This document shows, in pieces, positions 38,263 through 47,482 of a DNA stretch of 64,000 nt. The DNA lies in contig NZ_CAMHFP010000003.1 of the NCBI RefSeq assembly GCF_946184425.1, positions 1 through 64,000 on the forward strand. Direction: 5' to 3'. This DNA is from an uncultured Methanobrevibacter sp. (lineage in GTDB: Archaea > Methanobacteriota > Methanobacteria > Methanobacteriales > Methanobacteriaceae). Both the position numbers and the translations under genes were made by a program. Numbering within the stretch: the first letter of the stretch is position 1; each line of letters opens with the position of its first letter. The notes beneath the pieces are model-generated. The model worked only from the letters and a program-made list of their open reading frames with translations. It ran no database searches and was not told the DNA's origin.

Positions 38263-38332
38263 TATCAATGTTTTTCCTATTGATAATGAGTGCTATTGTA
38301 TCTTTTGTGGGTAATTCAGCTGTGTTGCTCAT
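38240..38332 (-). pseudogene. Small gene truncated by the insertion sequence
   Basis: Its ATG overlaps the TGA of the 37-aa gene upstream (ATGA). It reads MSNTAELPTKDTIALIINRK, then NIDRL, after which the frame runs into the IS terminal repeat and stops at 38240. The natural 3' part is missing; the DNA on the far side of the IS (below 36459) gives no obvious continuation. The gene was probably cut by the insertion. Confidence 0.45.
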
Positions 38333-38442
38333 TTTAAATTCTCACAAATTTCTTCAATTCTATCTAAAATTTCCCACATTCTATCCCACAGTTTCTTTGG
38401 GATTGCAACATACATTTTTCCATTTATTTCCTTTTTTCTCAT
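38329..38442 (-). CDS. Small basic protein, 37 aa
   Basis: A complete short gene (MRKKEINGKMYVAIPKKLWD, then an amphipathic helix RMWEILDRIEEICENLK). It has a very strong ribosome site, GGAGAGG, 9 bases before the ATG, and an ATGA overlap with the next frame. The sequence looks like a beta-hairpin followed by a helix, as in small antitoxin or DNA-binding proteins. The family is not recognised. The strong ribosome site and coupling argue that it is, or was, a translated gene. Confidence 0.5.
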   Translation of the reverse strand: MRKKEINGKMYVAIPKKLWDRMWEILDRIEEICENLK

Positions 38443-38740
38443 GATTTTTCCTCTCCTGTTTTTCCATTCATGGGAGGATTATAAATTCGACAGTCTAAGC
38501 TCATGGGGTCAGGAATTTTTTAAAAAATAAATAACATGGCAAAATCAATTTTCCGTCTTTTAGCCAATATTTAGAATAAGATAAGTTTTGCTTTTTTGGA
38601 TTTGACAATCTTTATATATCCCTTAAAATAAACTAGTTATTGGGTTAAGTTTTGGAAAATATTAATTTTTAACATAGTTTCGCGACATGTCTAATTATTT
38701 TTATTTTTCTCACTGCCCATGGGATTATTCTAAAAATATC

Positions 38741-38758
38741 TTAATAGCTCGTCATTCA
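38741..38758 (-). repeat. Inverted copy of the integrase 5' end
   Basis: The reverse complement equals the 18 bases at 15187-15204. Read on the minus strand it gives LNDELLRYF and a stop, similar to NDELLKNF of the integrase pseudogene. It is probably a relic of a second recombinase gene. Confidence 0.5.
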
Positions 38759-38845
38759 ATTAAGTATTTTTTTTATAATCCTTTTTTCATGATCTGATTT
38801 TTACTATTTCTTTTCTAGTATTTTACCTCTCTAAATTGATTTTCA

Positions 38846-38920
38846 GGCCTCACCAAAAAAAGTTGTCTCACCGTGAAAAGTTGATTTCACTTCGTAAAAT
38901 TTACTTCAATGGTGGAGGCC
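38846..38920. other. Long imperfect hairpin
   Basis: GGCCTCACCA (38846-38855) can pair with TGGTGGAGGCC (38910-38920) with one bulged base, enclosing 54 bases. The loop contains three A-rich units of about 20 bases (AAAGTTGTCTCACC, AAAAGTTGATTTCACT, AAAATTTACTTCAATGG). It could be the fold of a small RNA or the ends of a tiny inverted-repeat element. Confidence 0.35.
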
Positions 38921-39254
38921 AGTTGATAGTTTGTCAATTTGGATATATAAACATTTCTATTAGTATTTGTTGTTAAAATGTTCATTTTTTTGAGAAAAAA
39001 TTGTGTCCATAAGCCTTGTATTTTTGGAAATTTTGCTAAACATTAAAACATAAATTGCCTATAAAAAAAGTCAAATGTATAAATCGGAAATGCTTAAGTA
39101 AGCCTTAAATTAATGTTTCAGGCCTAATAAAGCTTTATTATCCTTTTTATTATATTGTTTATATAAATGAAATAATAATGCCAGTATAGGCATTCCAAAA
39201 ATTTTATCAATTGCAAAAAATAAATTCTGTATCAGAGTTTTAGTGGTCCGAATC

Positions 39255-39300
39255 GATAAGTATCGGAACTTTTTTATTAGTTTTATACGAATTGTTCGTA
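39255..39300 (+). promoter_or_regulatory. fprA-like promoter block with perfect MsvR-type palindrome, no gene downstream
   Basis: GATAAGTATCGGAACTTTT (39255-39273) is followed by TACGAATTGTTCGTA (39286-39300), a perfect inverted repeat TACGAA-N3-TTCGTA. The same two elements occur before fprA and at 39.93 kb. No gene starts within 1 kb downstream, so this may be an orphaned promoter. Confidence 0.5.
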
Positions 39301-39933
39301 AATATTTGATTAATTGTTGCTTTTTTAATTAAAATTTTTCCTAAGTTAATGATTTTTTGATATATTTGAGGTGATGGTAGAGTGGATTGGTGGTCCACAC
39401 TAATTAATTCAATCAATTTGTCAAATAATGTCACAAATTAAAATTCCACTTCATCGAAGTTCGTTTTTTAGAATCCTCACCTTGAAAACTGTTAACCTAG
39501 CTTTGATTCCTATCAATCGTCAATCAGAAAAATGCTTGTTATATTCTTAACCAATATAGGTAGGAATATAAGTGACTGTTAAAAAAATAATGCAGTCAAG
39601 AAGCATTTCTACCATCAACTCACCTTCCTTAGGAGGATAAAATATTTTGGATATTCGCTTTATCATTCTATGACTCCTAATTTTATATAGAATTTTTATC
39701 TGTTCCAGAGTACTATCATTTATTACTTTTATTATATAAAGTATTACTTTTTATTTTTTTACAAAATTTTATATATTAAAAAAAGGCAAGTAGTATTATT
39801 GGATATTCGTTGGAATTCATTTTATGGTTCCATTTTTAATAATGGTTTAGAGTTATTTTTAACTCTATCCTATTATTAAGTTCTTATTTTATTAGAAAAT
39901 TAGTTTTATACTGTAGTTTTAGTGCTTGAAATT

Positions 39934-39978
39934 GATAAGTATCAGAACTTTTTTATAAGTTTTATACGAACAGTTTTA
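39934..39978 (+). promoter_or_regulatory. Second fprA-like promoter block
   Basis: GATAAGTATCAGAACTTTT (39934-39952) is followed by TATACGAACAGTTTTA (39963-39978), a half-conserved operator. It is a near-duplicate of 39255-39300 and lies 357 bases upstream of pstS, too far to be its core promoter. Confidence 0.45.
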
Positions 39979-40334
39979 TGGTGATTTTATTGATTTAGGG
40001 TAAATTTTTTAAAATTCGTCTTATTTTTTTAACATTTGAATTTTAATATGTATATCCTGGTCCGGTTAGATGAAATTGCTATTAAATAGAGTTTAACATA
40101 GTATCTGAAGAGTATCGCAACTTTTTTACATGCTTTTTTGATTTTTCCTTCAGCAAAAATTTTGTTCAGTTTTTGGGAATTCTTTAATTTTTCACGGTTA
40201 ATTTTCTTATTTTTGTTCATGTTTTATGAACTTTATTTCACTAAATAGTAAGTTTTAAATAAGTAAAAACTATATTTCCAATCAAGCAGGTGAAAAAAAT
40301 AGACTGTGGTAAAAAATCTAGAGAGGAAAAATTA

Positions 40335-41147
40335 ATGAAAAAAAGTCGAATGATTTTGATTATTATTTTAATTGCTATAATTATGGCTCTGGGCATTCTG
40401 TCTTTTGGACCGGGTGCTTCTCAAAGAATTGATATTGTTGGTTCCACATCAGTTCAGCCTGTAGCTGAAAAGCTTGTAGAGGAGTATAAAATCAGTCATC
40501 CTGATGTAAAAATAAATGTTCAGGGCGGAGGATCCAGTTTGGGCATCAAAACTGTTCATGATGGAATTGCTGATATAGGAATGAGTTCCAAGGAATTGGA
40601 CAGCAGTGGAAAAGAGGGCATTTCTGAATATGAAATTGGAAGAGATGGCATTGTAGTTGCCGTAAATGTTAAAAACAATGTCTCTGATTTAACAAAAAGT
40701 CAGCTGAAAGATATTTTTTCCGGAAAAATTACCAACTGGAGAGAAGTTGGCGGTAATGATGGTGAAATCCACATTGTATGTCGTGAAGCCGGATCAGGTA
40801 CATTGAATGCATTTGAAGATATTGTAATGGGTGATACTAAGATTAAAAGAGATGCAATCGTTCAAAGTTCTACAGAGGCTGTAAAACAGTCTGTCAAACA
40901 GGATGAAAATGCAATAGGCTTTGTTTCATTTGCACATGTTTCTGATGATGTAAAGACTTTAAATATTGGAGGAGTAACTCCGGGAAATGAAACTATTGCA
41001 GACGGTTCATATGAACTGCAAAGACCTTTTTTATTCCTGGTTAAGGGAAATCCTTCAGGCGAGCTGAAAAAATTCATCGACTGGACGGGCGGAAGTGAAG
41101 CCCAAAAGATTATTGAGGAAGAAAAAATTATCAAATCAACAGAATGA
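40335..41147 (+). CDS. pstS: Phosphate ABC transporter substrate-binding protein PstS, 270 aa
   Basis: Captures phosphate outside the membrane for the PstCAB transporter. The N-terminal signal or anchor helix ([19 protein letters not shown]) is followed by the binding core: [27 protein letters not shown] and [14 protein letters not shown] hold the phosphate-contacting serines, threonine and aspartate. No lipobox cysteine is seen, so it is probably tethered by the uncleaved helix or released. The ATG at 40335 has a gagga site; an upstream ATG-less extension from 40290 was rejected because it would put a charged tail before the signal. It heads the pst operon. Confidence 0.95.
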   Translation: MKKSRMILIIILIAIIMALGILSFGPGASQRIDIVGSTSVQPVAEKLVEEYKISHPDVKINVQGGGSSLGIKTVHDGIADIGMSSKELDSSGKEGISEYEIGRDGIVVAVNVKNNVSDLTKSQLKDIFSGKITNWREVGGNDGEIHIVCREAGSGTLNAFEDIVMGDTKIKRDAIVQSSTEAVKQSVKQDENAIGFVSFAHVSDDVKTLNIGGVTPGNETIADGSYELQRPFLFLVKGNPSGELKKFIDWTGGSEAQKIIEEEKIIKSTE

Positions 41148-41166
41148 TTTGTTGGGTGTGTTTATC

Positions 41167-42042
41167 ATGAAAAAATCTTTATATGAATTATTAATAGAAA
41201 ATGCACTGTTTTTAACGGCGCTTCTGTCATGCTTTATAATTTTAATTATTTCCGCTTTCATATTTATTGAAGGGCTGCCTGCAATTCAGGAATACGGATT
41301 TTTCAAATTTTTACTGGGAAATCTGTGGTCTCCCAATGACGGTGAATTCGGAGTATTTTCAATGATTGCAGGGTCACTTTACGTAACTTTCCTTGCACTT
41401 TTAATTTCAACACCTCTGTCAGTTTTATGCGCTACATTTATGGCGGAAGTTGCAGGTGAAAAAGTCAGAAATATATTAAAGCCGATTATCCAGACATTAT
41501 CCGGAATTCCTTCTGTCGTTTACGGATTTTTCGGACTTGTAGTGCTGGTTCCTTTTATAATGTCTCATTTTGGGGGAAGCGGATTCAGCGTAATTACTGC
41601 CGCATTAATCCTGTCGGTAATGATTCTTCCAACCATAATATCAGTTTCATATGATTCGCTTAGAGCAGTACCTGGCGAGTATAGGGAAGCATCACTTGGA
41701 CTTGGCGCAACAGGATGGCAGACAATCAGAAGGGTTGTAATTCCATCAGCACTTCCAGGTATCATCACTGCAATAATTTTGGGAATGGGAAGGGCAGTAG
41801 GTGAAACTTTGGCGGTGATAATGGTTGTCGGAAATGTTTCAAAAATACCTTACTCAATATTTGAGCCTGCAAGAACATTAACATCCAATATTGCGCTTGA
41901 GATGAGTTATGCAACCGGAATTCACTATCATGCATTATTTACAACAGCAGTCATACTGTTTATACTAATAATGCTGCTTCTGGTAGTTGTGAAATGTATT
42001 CAAAGGAGATTCAGCCTTGATATTTCCGGAGGGTCATTATGA
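41167..42042 (+). CDS. pstC: Phosphate ABC transporter permease PstC, 291 aa
   Basis: A six-helix permease of the phosphate importer. The EAA-type loop [20 protein letters not shown] contacts PstB, and [15 protein letters not shown] is the PstC signature. The N-terminal membrane helix and the wide periplasmic loop ([20 protein letters not shown]) are typical. The ATG at 41167 is chosen over an in-frame upstream start that would overlap pstS. It ends overlapping pstA by 4 bases (ATGA). Confidence 0.96.
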   Translation: MKKSLYELLIENALFLTALLSCFIILIISAFIFIEGLPAIQEYGFFKFLLGNLWSPNDGEFGVFSMIAGSLYVTFLALLISTPLSVLCATFMAEVAGEKVRNILKPIIQTLSGIPSVVYGFFGLVVLVPFIMSHFGGSGFSVITAALILSVMILPTIISVSYDSLRAVPGEYREASLGLGATGWQTIRRVVIPSALPGIITAIILGMGRAVGETLAVIMVVGNVSKIPYSIFEPARTLTSNIALEMSYATGIHYHALFTTAVILFILIMLLLVVVKCIQRRFSLDISGGSL

Positions 42043-42890
42043 AAAGCTTTTTATCACCGGGCACTTCACACAAAATCATGAATTCAGTATTGATTTTTTC
42101 AGGTGTACTTACAATTTCAGTTCTGGTAATCATTTTGGCATTCATATTGATTGAAGGGCTTCCGGCAATAGATTTGGAGTTTATTTTCGGCGGTGTTAAA
42201 GACCAGGGCAGATCCGGAGGAATATTTCCAGTAATTGTCTCCAGTTTGTATGTGACTCTAATTTCAGTTTTAATAGCAGCTCCTTTAGGCGTAGGTGCTG
42301 CTATCTATGTCGTTGAGTATGCAGAAAACAGGAAGCTTGTCAATATAATACGTTTCGGGGCAGAGACATTGGCATCTATCCCTTCAATTGTATTCGGTTT
42401 ATTCGGATTTGCATTTTTCGTAATGTTTTTGAAGATGGGATGGTCTGTATTTTCAGCAGGTCTTGTTTTGGCAATTATGGCGATTCCTACAATATTTCAG
42501 GTTGTTGAGGTTTCATTAAGGTCAGTTCCAAGCACATATAAGGAAGGAAGCTATGGTCTGGGAGCAACAAAATGGCAGACTATATGCAATGTGATTTTGC
42601 CTGCGGCAATTCCCGGAATCGTAACTGGGATAATACTTGCAATGACAAGGGCCATTTCAGAAGCCGCCGCTGTAATGTATACAGTCGGTTCATCTGTTTC
42701 CATGCCGATTTCAATGTTTGATCCGGGCCGTCCGCTGCCCCTTCATCTGTATATTCTGGCAACTGAAGGAATATCCCTGCAGAATGCATTTGCAACTGCT
42801 GCGGTTCTTGTAATTATAGTGATGGTAATTACATTTTTAACCAATTATTTCACACAAAGGTATCAAAACAAAATGATGGGAAATTTATAA
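42039..42890 (+). CDS. pstA: Phosphate ABC transporter permease PstA, 283 aa
   Basis: The partner permease of PstC. It shows the typical [16 protein letters not shown], the EAA loop [20 protein letters not shown], and [15 protein letters not shown]. Six hydrophobic helices are present. The start overlaps the pstC stop by 4 bases with ggaggg just upstream, showing tight coupling. Length is normal for archaeal PstA. Confidence 0.96.
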   Translation: MKSFLSPGTSHKIMNSVLIFSGVLTISVLVIILAFILIEGLPAIDLEFIFGGVKDQGRSGGIFPVIVSSLYVTLISVLIAAPLGVGAAIYVVEYAENRKLVNIIRFGAETLASIPSIVFGLFGFAFFVMFLKMGWSVFSAGLVLAIMAIPTIFQVVEVSLRSVPSTYKEGSYGLGATKWQTICNVILPAAIPGIVTGIILAMTRAISEAAAVMYTVGSSVSMPISMFDPGRPLPLHLYILATEGISLQNAFATAAVLVIIVMVITFLTNYFTQRYQNKMMGNL

Positions 42891-42908
42891 AGTTTATGAG
42901 GTTTTATT

Positions 42909-43661
42909 ATGTACAGGATTACTGCAGAGCATCTCAACACTTATTTCGGAGATGCTCATATTCTTAAAGATATCAGTTTAAAAGTAGCTGAAAACACGGT
43001 TATGGCGCTTATTGGTCCGTCAGGCTGTGGAAAATCAACTTTTTTAAGGTCAATCAATAGGATGAATGATTTAATAGCTTCATTTAAATTGGAAGGAACA
43101 CTTCTTTTGGATGGAAATGACATTTATTCTAAAAACATGGATGTGGTGGATTTGAGAAGAAGGGTAGGAATGGTTTTTCAAAAGCCGAATCCCTTTCCCA
43201 AATCCATTTTTGAAAACGTGGCATACGGACTTAGAATTCACGGAAATGATGATGAGGATTATATAGCACAGAGAGTTGAAGAAAGTTTAAAATCAGCGGC
43301 AATTTGGGATGAGGTAAAAGACAAGCTTGATCAGTCAGCTTTAGGTCTGTCCGGCGGTCAGCAGCAGAGACTTTGCATTGCACGTACAATAGCAAATAAT
43401 CCGGAAGTTATTCTGATGGACGAACCGTGTTCTGCACTGGATCCGATTTCAACATTGAAAATAGAAGACCTGATTCATGAGCTTAAAAAAGATTATACGA
43501 TTGTTATTGTTACTCATAATATGCAGCAGGCTTCAAGGGTTTCTGATTTCACGTCATTTTTCCTCAACGGGGAGCTGATTGAAAGTGAAAAAACAGAAAA
43601 GCTATTTGTAAGTCCGAAAGAGAAAAAAACAGAAGAATACATTACAGGAAGATTTGGATAA
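42909..43661 (+). CDS. pstB: Phosphate ABC transporter ATPase PstB, 250 aa
   Basis: The ATPase that drives phosphate import. Walker A is GPSGCGKST, the Q-loop is [12 protein letters not shown] (the PstB-specific form), the signature is LSGGQQQR, Walker B is [13 protein letters not shown], and the switch histidine is in [13 protein letters not shown]. The length of 250 is typical. It follows pstA by 18 bases with a gaggt-like site and is followed at 16 bases by phoU. Confidence 0.98.
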   Translation: MYRITAEHLNTYFGDAHILKDISLKVAENTVMALIGPSGCGKSTFLRSINRMNDLIASFKLEGTLLLDGNDIYSKNMDVVDLRRRVGMVFQKPNPFPKSIFENVAYGLRIHGNDDEDYIAQRVEESLKSAAIWDEVKDKLDQSALGLSGGQQQRLCIARTIANNPEVILMDEPCSALDPISTLKIEDLIHELKKDYTIVIVTHNMQQASRVSDFTSFFLNGELIESEKTEKLFVSPKEKKTEEYITGRFG

Positions 43662-43677
43662 CGGGGGATGTGAAATT

Positions 43678-44349
43678 ATGAGCGAAAAAACACCGGGAAT
43701 TTCATTTCAAAACAGAATGGACAATATTGTAGATGATTACAGGGAACTTGGAAATCTTGCTATCAGATTAAACGGGGACGTTGTTAAACTGCTTGAAAAT
43801 TATGATGAATCAGTTCACAAAAGCATATCTGCAGGTTCCAGCACATTGGATATCAAAACAATTAACCTCGAAAGGGTCTGCATAAGATTCATGGCTACCG
43901 AACAGCCATTGGCTAAGGATTTGCTGTTTATAGAATCAATGCTCAGGGTTATCAGCCACATCAAAAGGGTTGGGCATTTGTGCGCCAAGATTGCCGATTC
44001 AATCAGAAATATTCACGAGGTTCCTATTCCCGAAAAGATACTTAATCAGATGGCTTTGATGGGTGAGTATATTGGAGTCATGTTAAAAAAATCATTTTCA
44101 GTATTTTTAAATCATGATCTCGACAAGGCAAGAGAGCTTGACAGGGATGATGATAAAATAGATGAGCTATACGATTCTATTTTAAATGAAGTTACATCAA
44201 CAATGATTAATGATGCTGAATTTGCCCCCTATATTATCGATACAATTTTTCTGGCAAGATATATGGAAAGAATAGCCGACAAGGCAGTAAGTATAGGTTC
44301 AAGAACAATATTCATGATAACTTTAAAAAGACCTGGAATAGATGAGTGA
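43678..44349 (+). CDS. phoU: Phosphate uptake regulator PhoU, 223 aa
   Basis: A protein of two PhoU helical domains. Each shows the metal-binding ExxxD-type motif of the family: FIESMLRVISHIKRVGHLCA in the first, and FLARYMERIADKAVSIG in the second. PhoU restrains phosphate import by acting on PstB and, in bacteria, on PhoR. The ATG at 43678 has a GGGGGATG site; the upstream in-frame TTG was not used. Its place directly after pstB is standard. Confidence 0.93.
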   Translation: MSEKTPGISFQNRMDNIVDDYRELGNLAIRLNGDVVKLLENYDESVHKSISAGSSTLDIKTINLERVCIRFMATEQPLAKDLLFIESMLRVISHIKRVGHLCAKIADSIRNIHEVPIPEKILNQMALMGEYIGVMLKKSFSVFLNHDLDKARELDRDDDKIDELYDSILNEVTSTMINDAEFAPYIIDTIFLARYMERIADKAVSIGSRTIFMITLKRPGIDE

Positions 44350-44372
44350 GGAAATTCGAATAAATATTTGTA

Positions 44373-44392
44373 CTAGTTAAAAAATAACTAGT
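44373..44392. promoter_or_regulatory. Inverted repeat between phoU and the HTH-PhoU gene
   Basis: ACTAGTTA and TAACTAGT around aaaa (about 44373-44392) form a perfect 8-bp inverted repeat just before the HTH-PhoU gene. It may be an operator for that regulator or a terminator stem. Confidence 0.4.
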
Positions 44393-44418
44393 CATATCTT
44401 TTGTGGGGAGTCATTAAA

Positions 44419-45300
44419 ATGGGAAGAAGTAATAAAACACTGGAAGAAATTTTAGAGTACATATTTTATCAAAATCCGGCCAATCAGGATGAAATTGCCG
44501 ATGATTTGAAAATAAGCCGGAGGTATGTAACCAAATTGTTAAAGCCACTGGTCGATGAGGACATTGTCCGCAAGGTTTATGTTGTTAATCTGGAAAAATA
44601 TGATGAAATTTACGGAGGTTTCGAACACAGCAATAAAAAAATTTCGACAGATTTTTTAATTAAAAACATTTTAAGGACTATGGCTGAGCATATAGAAAAT
44701 CAGCTGGAACTCTCCTTTGAAGCAATCCTTGAAAATGACAAACAGAAAGCAAATGAAGCTATTGAACTCGATTTTACAACAAATAACATGTTTGAAAAGA
44801 TTCGCTCATCAGTTGAAACAGTAGTCAATTTGGACCCTCACTCAAAACTTTCCAAAATTCTTCTTTTTAATGAAGTGGCTTATAATTACGAAAGAATCGG
44901 TGATTACTGTATCCATCTCAATAAGTTTGTCATCAATGATGATTCTGTAGTTGACGATAAGATTCTTGACATCCTCAAAAAGATGTATAAATACGCAAAA
45001 AGATCTGTTTCATATGCAAGTGAAGCATTCATTGACGGTAAAGTTGAGTTAAAAGAAGATTTGATGGATACAGAAGAAAAGATGCATAAAATGCAGGATA
45101 GAGCTATGAAGGAAATTGCTCTTCAGATGGGTGAGTCCACTTTTGATGATGTTGGCCATGCGAATTATTATATTTATCTCACACGAGTAATCAAAGCATT
45201 TGAAAGAACTGGAGATATTTCCGTTGAAATAATGGATATTGCAATCGAATTTCATAAAAATATTCCAAGATCTACCGTTCCCCGCTATTTCAGGGAATGA
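44419..45300 (+). CDS. HTH-PhoU fusion regulator, 293 aa
   Basis: An N-terminal winged-helix HTH domain (NQDEIADDLKISRRYVTKLL at about 28-48) is fused to a two-lobed PhoU domain (NEVAYNYERIGDYCIHLNKF in the first lobe and YLTRVIKAFERTGDISVEIM in the second). This pairing suggests a DNA-binding sensor that links phosphate status to transcription, a candidate repressor of the pst operon itself. The ATG at 44419 follows a GGGGAG site. It is 69 bases after phoU, so it is probably in the same operon or has its own promoter (ttgtactagttaaaaaataactag gives an inverted repeat there). Confidence 0.85.
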   Translation: MGRSNKTLEEILEYIFYQNPANQDEIADDLKISRRYVTKLLKPLVDEDIVRKVYVVNLEKYDEIYGGFEHSNKKISTDFLIKNILRTMAEHIENQLELSFEAILENDKQKANEAIELDFTTNNMFEKIRSSVETVVNLDPHSKLSKILLFNEVAYNYERIGDYCIHLNKFVINDDSVVDDKILDILKKMYKYAKRSVSYASEAFIDGKVELKEDLMDTEEKMHKMQDRAMKEIALQMGESTFDDVGHANYYIYLTRVIKAFERTGDISVEIMDIAIEFHKNIPRSTVPRYFRE

Positions 45301-45439
45301 TTTATTTTAATTTTTTAGATTTAAGGATTAAGTTTACATTTTTCTTGGAAATGTTTTGCTAGTTGAATAATATCACGTGTCATTTTTGCCACATTAATTA
45401 TTTATTAATGAAAATGAAAGCGATAACCGGTGATAATAA

Positions 45440-45625
45440 ATGCCAGTTATTAGTTTTGATATAGGTGAATTAACCAAAGAGCAAAAAGAAACTTTAGCAA
45501 AAGAATTCAGCGAATCAGCTTCCAGAGTTACCGGACTTCCAATTGAAATGATTTACGTTCTTTTCAATGAAAGGAAATTTGACAATGTCAGTGTTGGCGG
45601 AGTTCTTTTAAGCAATCAGGAATAA
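45440..45625 (+). CDS. 4-oxalocrotonate tautomerase family protein, 61 aa
   Basis: A typical short tautomerase: catalytic proline P2 directly after the initiator methionine (MPVISFDIGELTKEQKETLA), the helix, then VTGLPIEMIYVLFNERK and the final VGGVLLS. Enzymes of this fold act on enol compounds through the N-terminal proline. The natural substrate in methanogens is unknown; a DmpI-type role is the nearest comparison. A ggtgataat ribosome site precedes the ATG. It is convergent with the HxlR gene, 9 bases apart. Confidence 0.85.
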   Translation: MPVISFDIGELTKEQKETLAKEFSESASRVTGLPIEMIYVLFNERKFDNVSVGGVLLSNQE

Positions 45626-45634
45626 TTTTTATAA

Positions 45635-46048
45635 TTATTCTATTTCTAAAATTTCCTTATACATTTCTTTTAATTCTTTTTTTTCATGTTCGGAGTAATA
45701 TTCGTTATCGGTATCGTTTTCTATTGCAAACAACAATAACTCATAGAATACCTTGTTAAGTGATTTGCCTTTTTTTGTCAGGAAGTATTCAGTGTTTTTC
45801 GGATCGTCATCTTCATTTGTCTTATAAATCAAATCATTGTCCTGCATTGTTTTAAGACATCTTGCTAATGCTTTATTGTCTAAAGATAATCTGTTAACTT
45901 TAAATTCATTAAAATGGCTTTTGCCTAAAAACAAGTCTCTTAAAATGTGTAATGTCCATTTATTGCTAATGAATTTGGTAATGTCTTCAAGGGGGTTTCG
46001 TTCATACTTTTTTTCATAATAAATTAATTTTTTCGGACTTAAAACCAT
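45635..46048 (-). CDS. HxlR family winged-helix regulator, 137 aa
   Basis: It has the HxlR signature NPLEDITKFISNKWTLHILR, then DLFLGKSHFNEFKVNRLSLD, ALARCLKTMQDNDLIYK and the wing YFLTKKGKSL. HxlR proteins control redox, aldehyde or efflux genes. It lies divergent from the MFS transporter at 46160 with about 111 bases between starts, so it may control that gene. The family usually binds as a dimer to imperfect palindromes in the shared region. Confidence 0.9.
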   Translation of the reverse strand: MVLSPKKLIYYEKKYERNPLEDITKFISNKWTLHILRDLFLGKSHFNEFKVNRLSLDNKALARCLKTMQDNDLIYKTNEDDDPKNTEYFLTKKGKSLNKVFYELLLFAIENDTDNEYYSEHEKKELKEMYKEILEIE

Positions 46049-46159
46049 GTTAATTCTTATATGTGTTTTTACATTTAAATTTTAGTTTAAATGGCATTCA
46101 TGCCACTTTATATTTAAATATTTAATTTTTTAAATTATTTTTTAATTAAGGTGGAAAAT

Positions 46160-47380
46160 ATGGAATACATTGGTAATAATGATAAAACTGTTGAAATGAC
46201 AAAATTCTTAGCAATCTTGTTTGCTATATGTTCAGGTCTTGCAATAGGTAACTTATACTGGGCTCAGCCTTTACTTGTTCAAATAATGAATAGTTTTGGA
46301 CTTCCGGCTGCAAACGGTGGACTGCTGGTCACTGCTACTCAGATAGGATATGCAATTGGAATTCTCTTTATAGTGCCGTTAGGAGATTTTGTTGAAAGAA
46401 AAAGATTGATTACAATCGTAATGGCATTGTCCATAATTGCGTTAATTTCATGTGCGATAGCGCCTTCTTTTACCATACTGGCATTGTCTTTGTTCAGTAT
46501 GGGTATTGTAACAATTTCTGGTCAGGTCATTTTGCCTCTTGCGGGGGATTTAAGTAAAGAAGAAGAGCGTGGACATATTGTGGGGATTGTATCTTCTGGA
46601 ATAACTACTGGTATTTTATTTTCAAGATTTGCAAGCGGTATTATTGCAGGTTTGTGGGGATGGAGATCAGTATATGTAATCGCTGCGGTATTGAATCTGG
46701 CAATGGCTTTAATCATCATTTTTGTTTTGCCGAAAATTCCAAGGAAAAACAAACTTGAATCATATAAAAAACTTTTATCCAGTGTATTTACAACATTTAA
46801 AAGGCATGAAACATTACCGAGAATATTGCTGCACAGCGGATTGATTTTTGGATTGGTCTTTAATATTTTCTGGACTTCATTAACATTCCTGTTATCCGGA
46901 AACCCTTTCAATTATGATACATTTCAAATAGGACTTGTTAGCTTGGCAGGACTTACTGCAGCAGTATTCGGTTTGGGAATTGGAAAATTGCAAGACAAGG
47001 GCTTAAGCGTACCTGCCCTTGGAATATTTATAATTCTAAGTTTAATCACTATGCTTTGCGGGCTTGTGTTTTATGATTCCATTATAGCAATCATAATTAT
47101 TGCTGCCGTACTTTCAGTTGCAGTTCAGGGAATATCTGTTTTATCACAGGCAAGATTATTCAATTTATCAAATGAGGAACGCAGCAGACTAAATACTGTA
47201 TTTGTTGTTAATAATTTCATATTTGGGGCAGTAGGAAGTGCTCTTGCATCATTATTATGGTCTTTAGGCGGATGGCAATATGTCATGATGGGGGCAAGTT
47301 TAATTTCATTAATGGCATTAATAGTTTGGTTGACTTCAAGAAGCTCATTTAATGAAATAGATAATAAAACAAGATTTTAA
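46160..47380 (+). CDS. MFS transporter, 406 aa
   Basis: Twelve predicted membrane helices. The N-terminal half has SGLAIGNLYWAQPLLVQIM, and the loop 2-3 motif is VPLGDFVERKRLI. The second half has the LGIGKLQDKGLSVPAL equivalent. NLYWAQPLL followed by GLLVTATQIGYAIG is characteristic of a group of bacterial MFS efflux proteins of unknown substrate. ATG 46160 is chosen with GGTGG upstream. The divergent HxlR regulator is likely its local controller. Confidence 0.85.
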   Translation: MEYIGNNDKTVEMTKFLAILFAICSGLAIGNLYWAQPLLVQIMNSFGLPAANGGLLVTATQIGYAIGILFIVPLGDFVERKRLITIVMALSIIALISCAIAPSFTILALSLFSMGIVTISGQVILPLAGDLSKEEERGHIVGIVSSGITTGILFSRFASGIIAGLWGWRSVYVIAAVLNLAMALIIIFVLPKIPRKNKLESYKKLLSSVFTTFKRHETLPRILLHSGLIFGLVFNIFWTSLTFLLSGNPFNYDTFQIGLVSLAGLTAAVFGLGIGKLQDKGLSVPALGIFIILSLITMLCGLVFYDSIIAIIIIAAVLSVAVQGISVLSQARLFNLSNEERSRLNTVFVVNNFIFGAVGSALASLLWSLGGWQYVMMGASLISLMALIVWLTSRSSFNEIDNKTRF

Positions 47381-47482
47381 TTAAATAAATCAATATTAAA
47401 ATACTGGAAATTCCACAGAAATAGTATTGTATTGGATTTTAAAATAAATAGATTCGAGTAAATGATGGAATCAGTGGCTCAA

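Larger units (their letters stand above)
38443..40334. other. Gene-poor region of about 1.9 kb
   Basis: No credible gene is found. It holds an inverted remnant of an integrase start (38741-38758), a long hairpin (38846-38920), two near-copies of an fprA-type promoter block (39255-39300 and 39934-39978), and many short AT-rich inverted stretches. Minus frames at 39240-39434 and 40029-40220 were rejected. It appears to be decayed island DNA. Confidence 0.6.

Noticed and set aside
36449..38270. Target-site duplication of the insertion sequence
   Set aside because: Flanks GCAGTAAT and TATCAATG do not match, so no duplication is claimed.
15183..38758. attL/attR pair flanking the island
   Set aside because: The only long match found by eye is inverted, while integrase attachment sites should be direct repeats; no tRNA gene lies at either edge.
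39240..39434. 64-aa minus-strand frame in the gene-poor region
   Set aside because: It runs through the candidate MsvR-type palindrome and promoter block, has no ribosome site and only a GTG start, and resembles no family.
40029..40220. 63-aa lysine-rich minus-strand frame before pstS
   Set aside because: Low-complexity composition from AT-rich DNA and no ribosome site; looks like chance.
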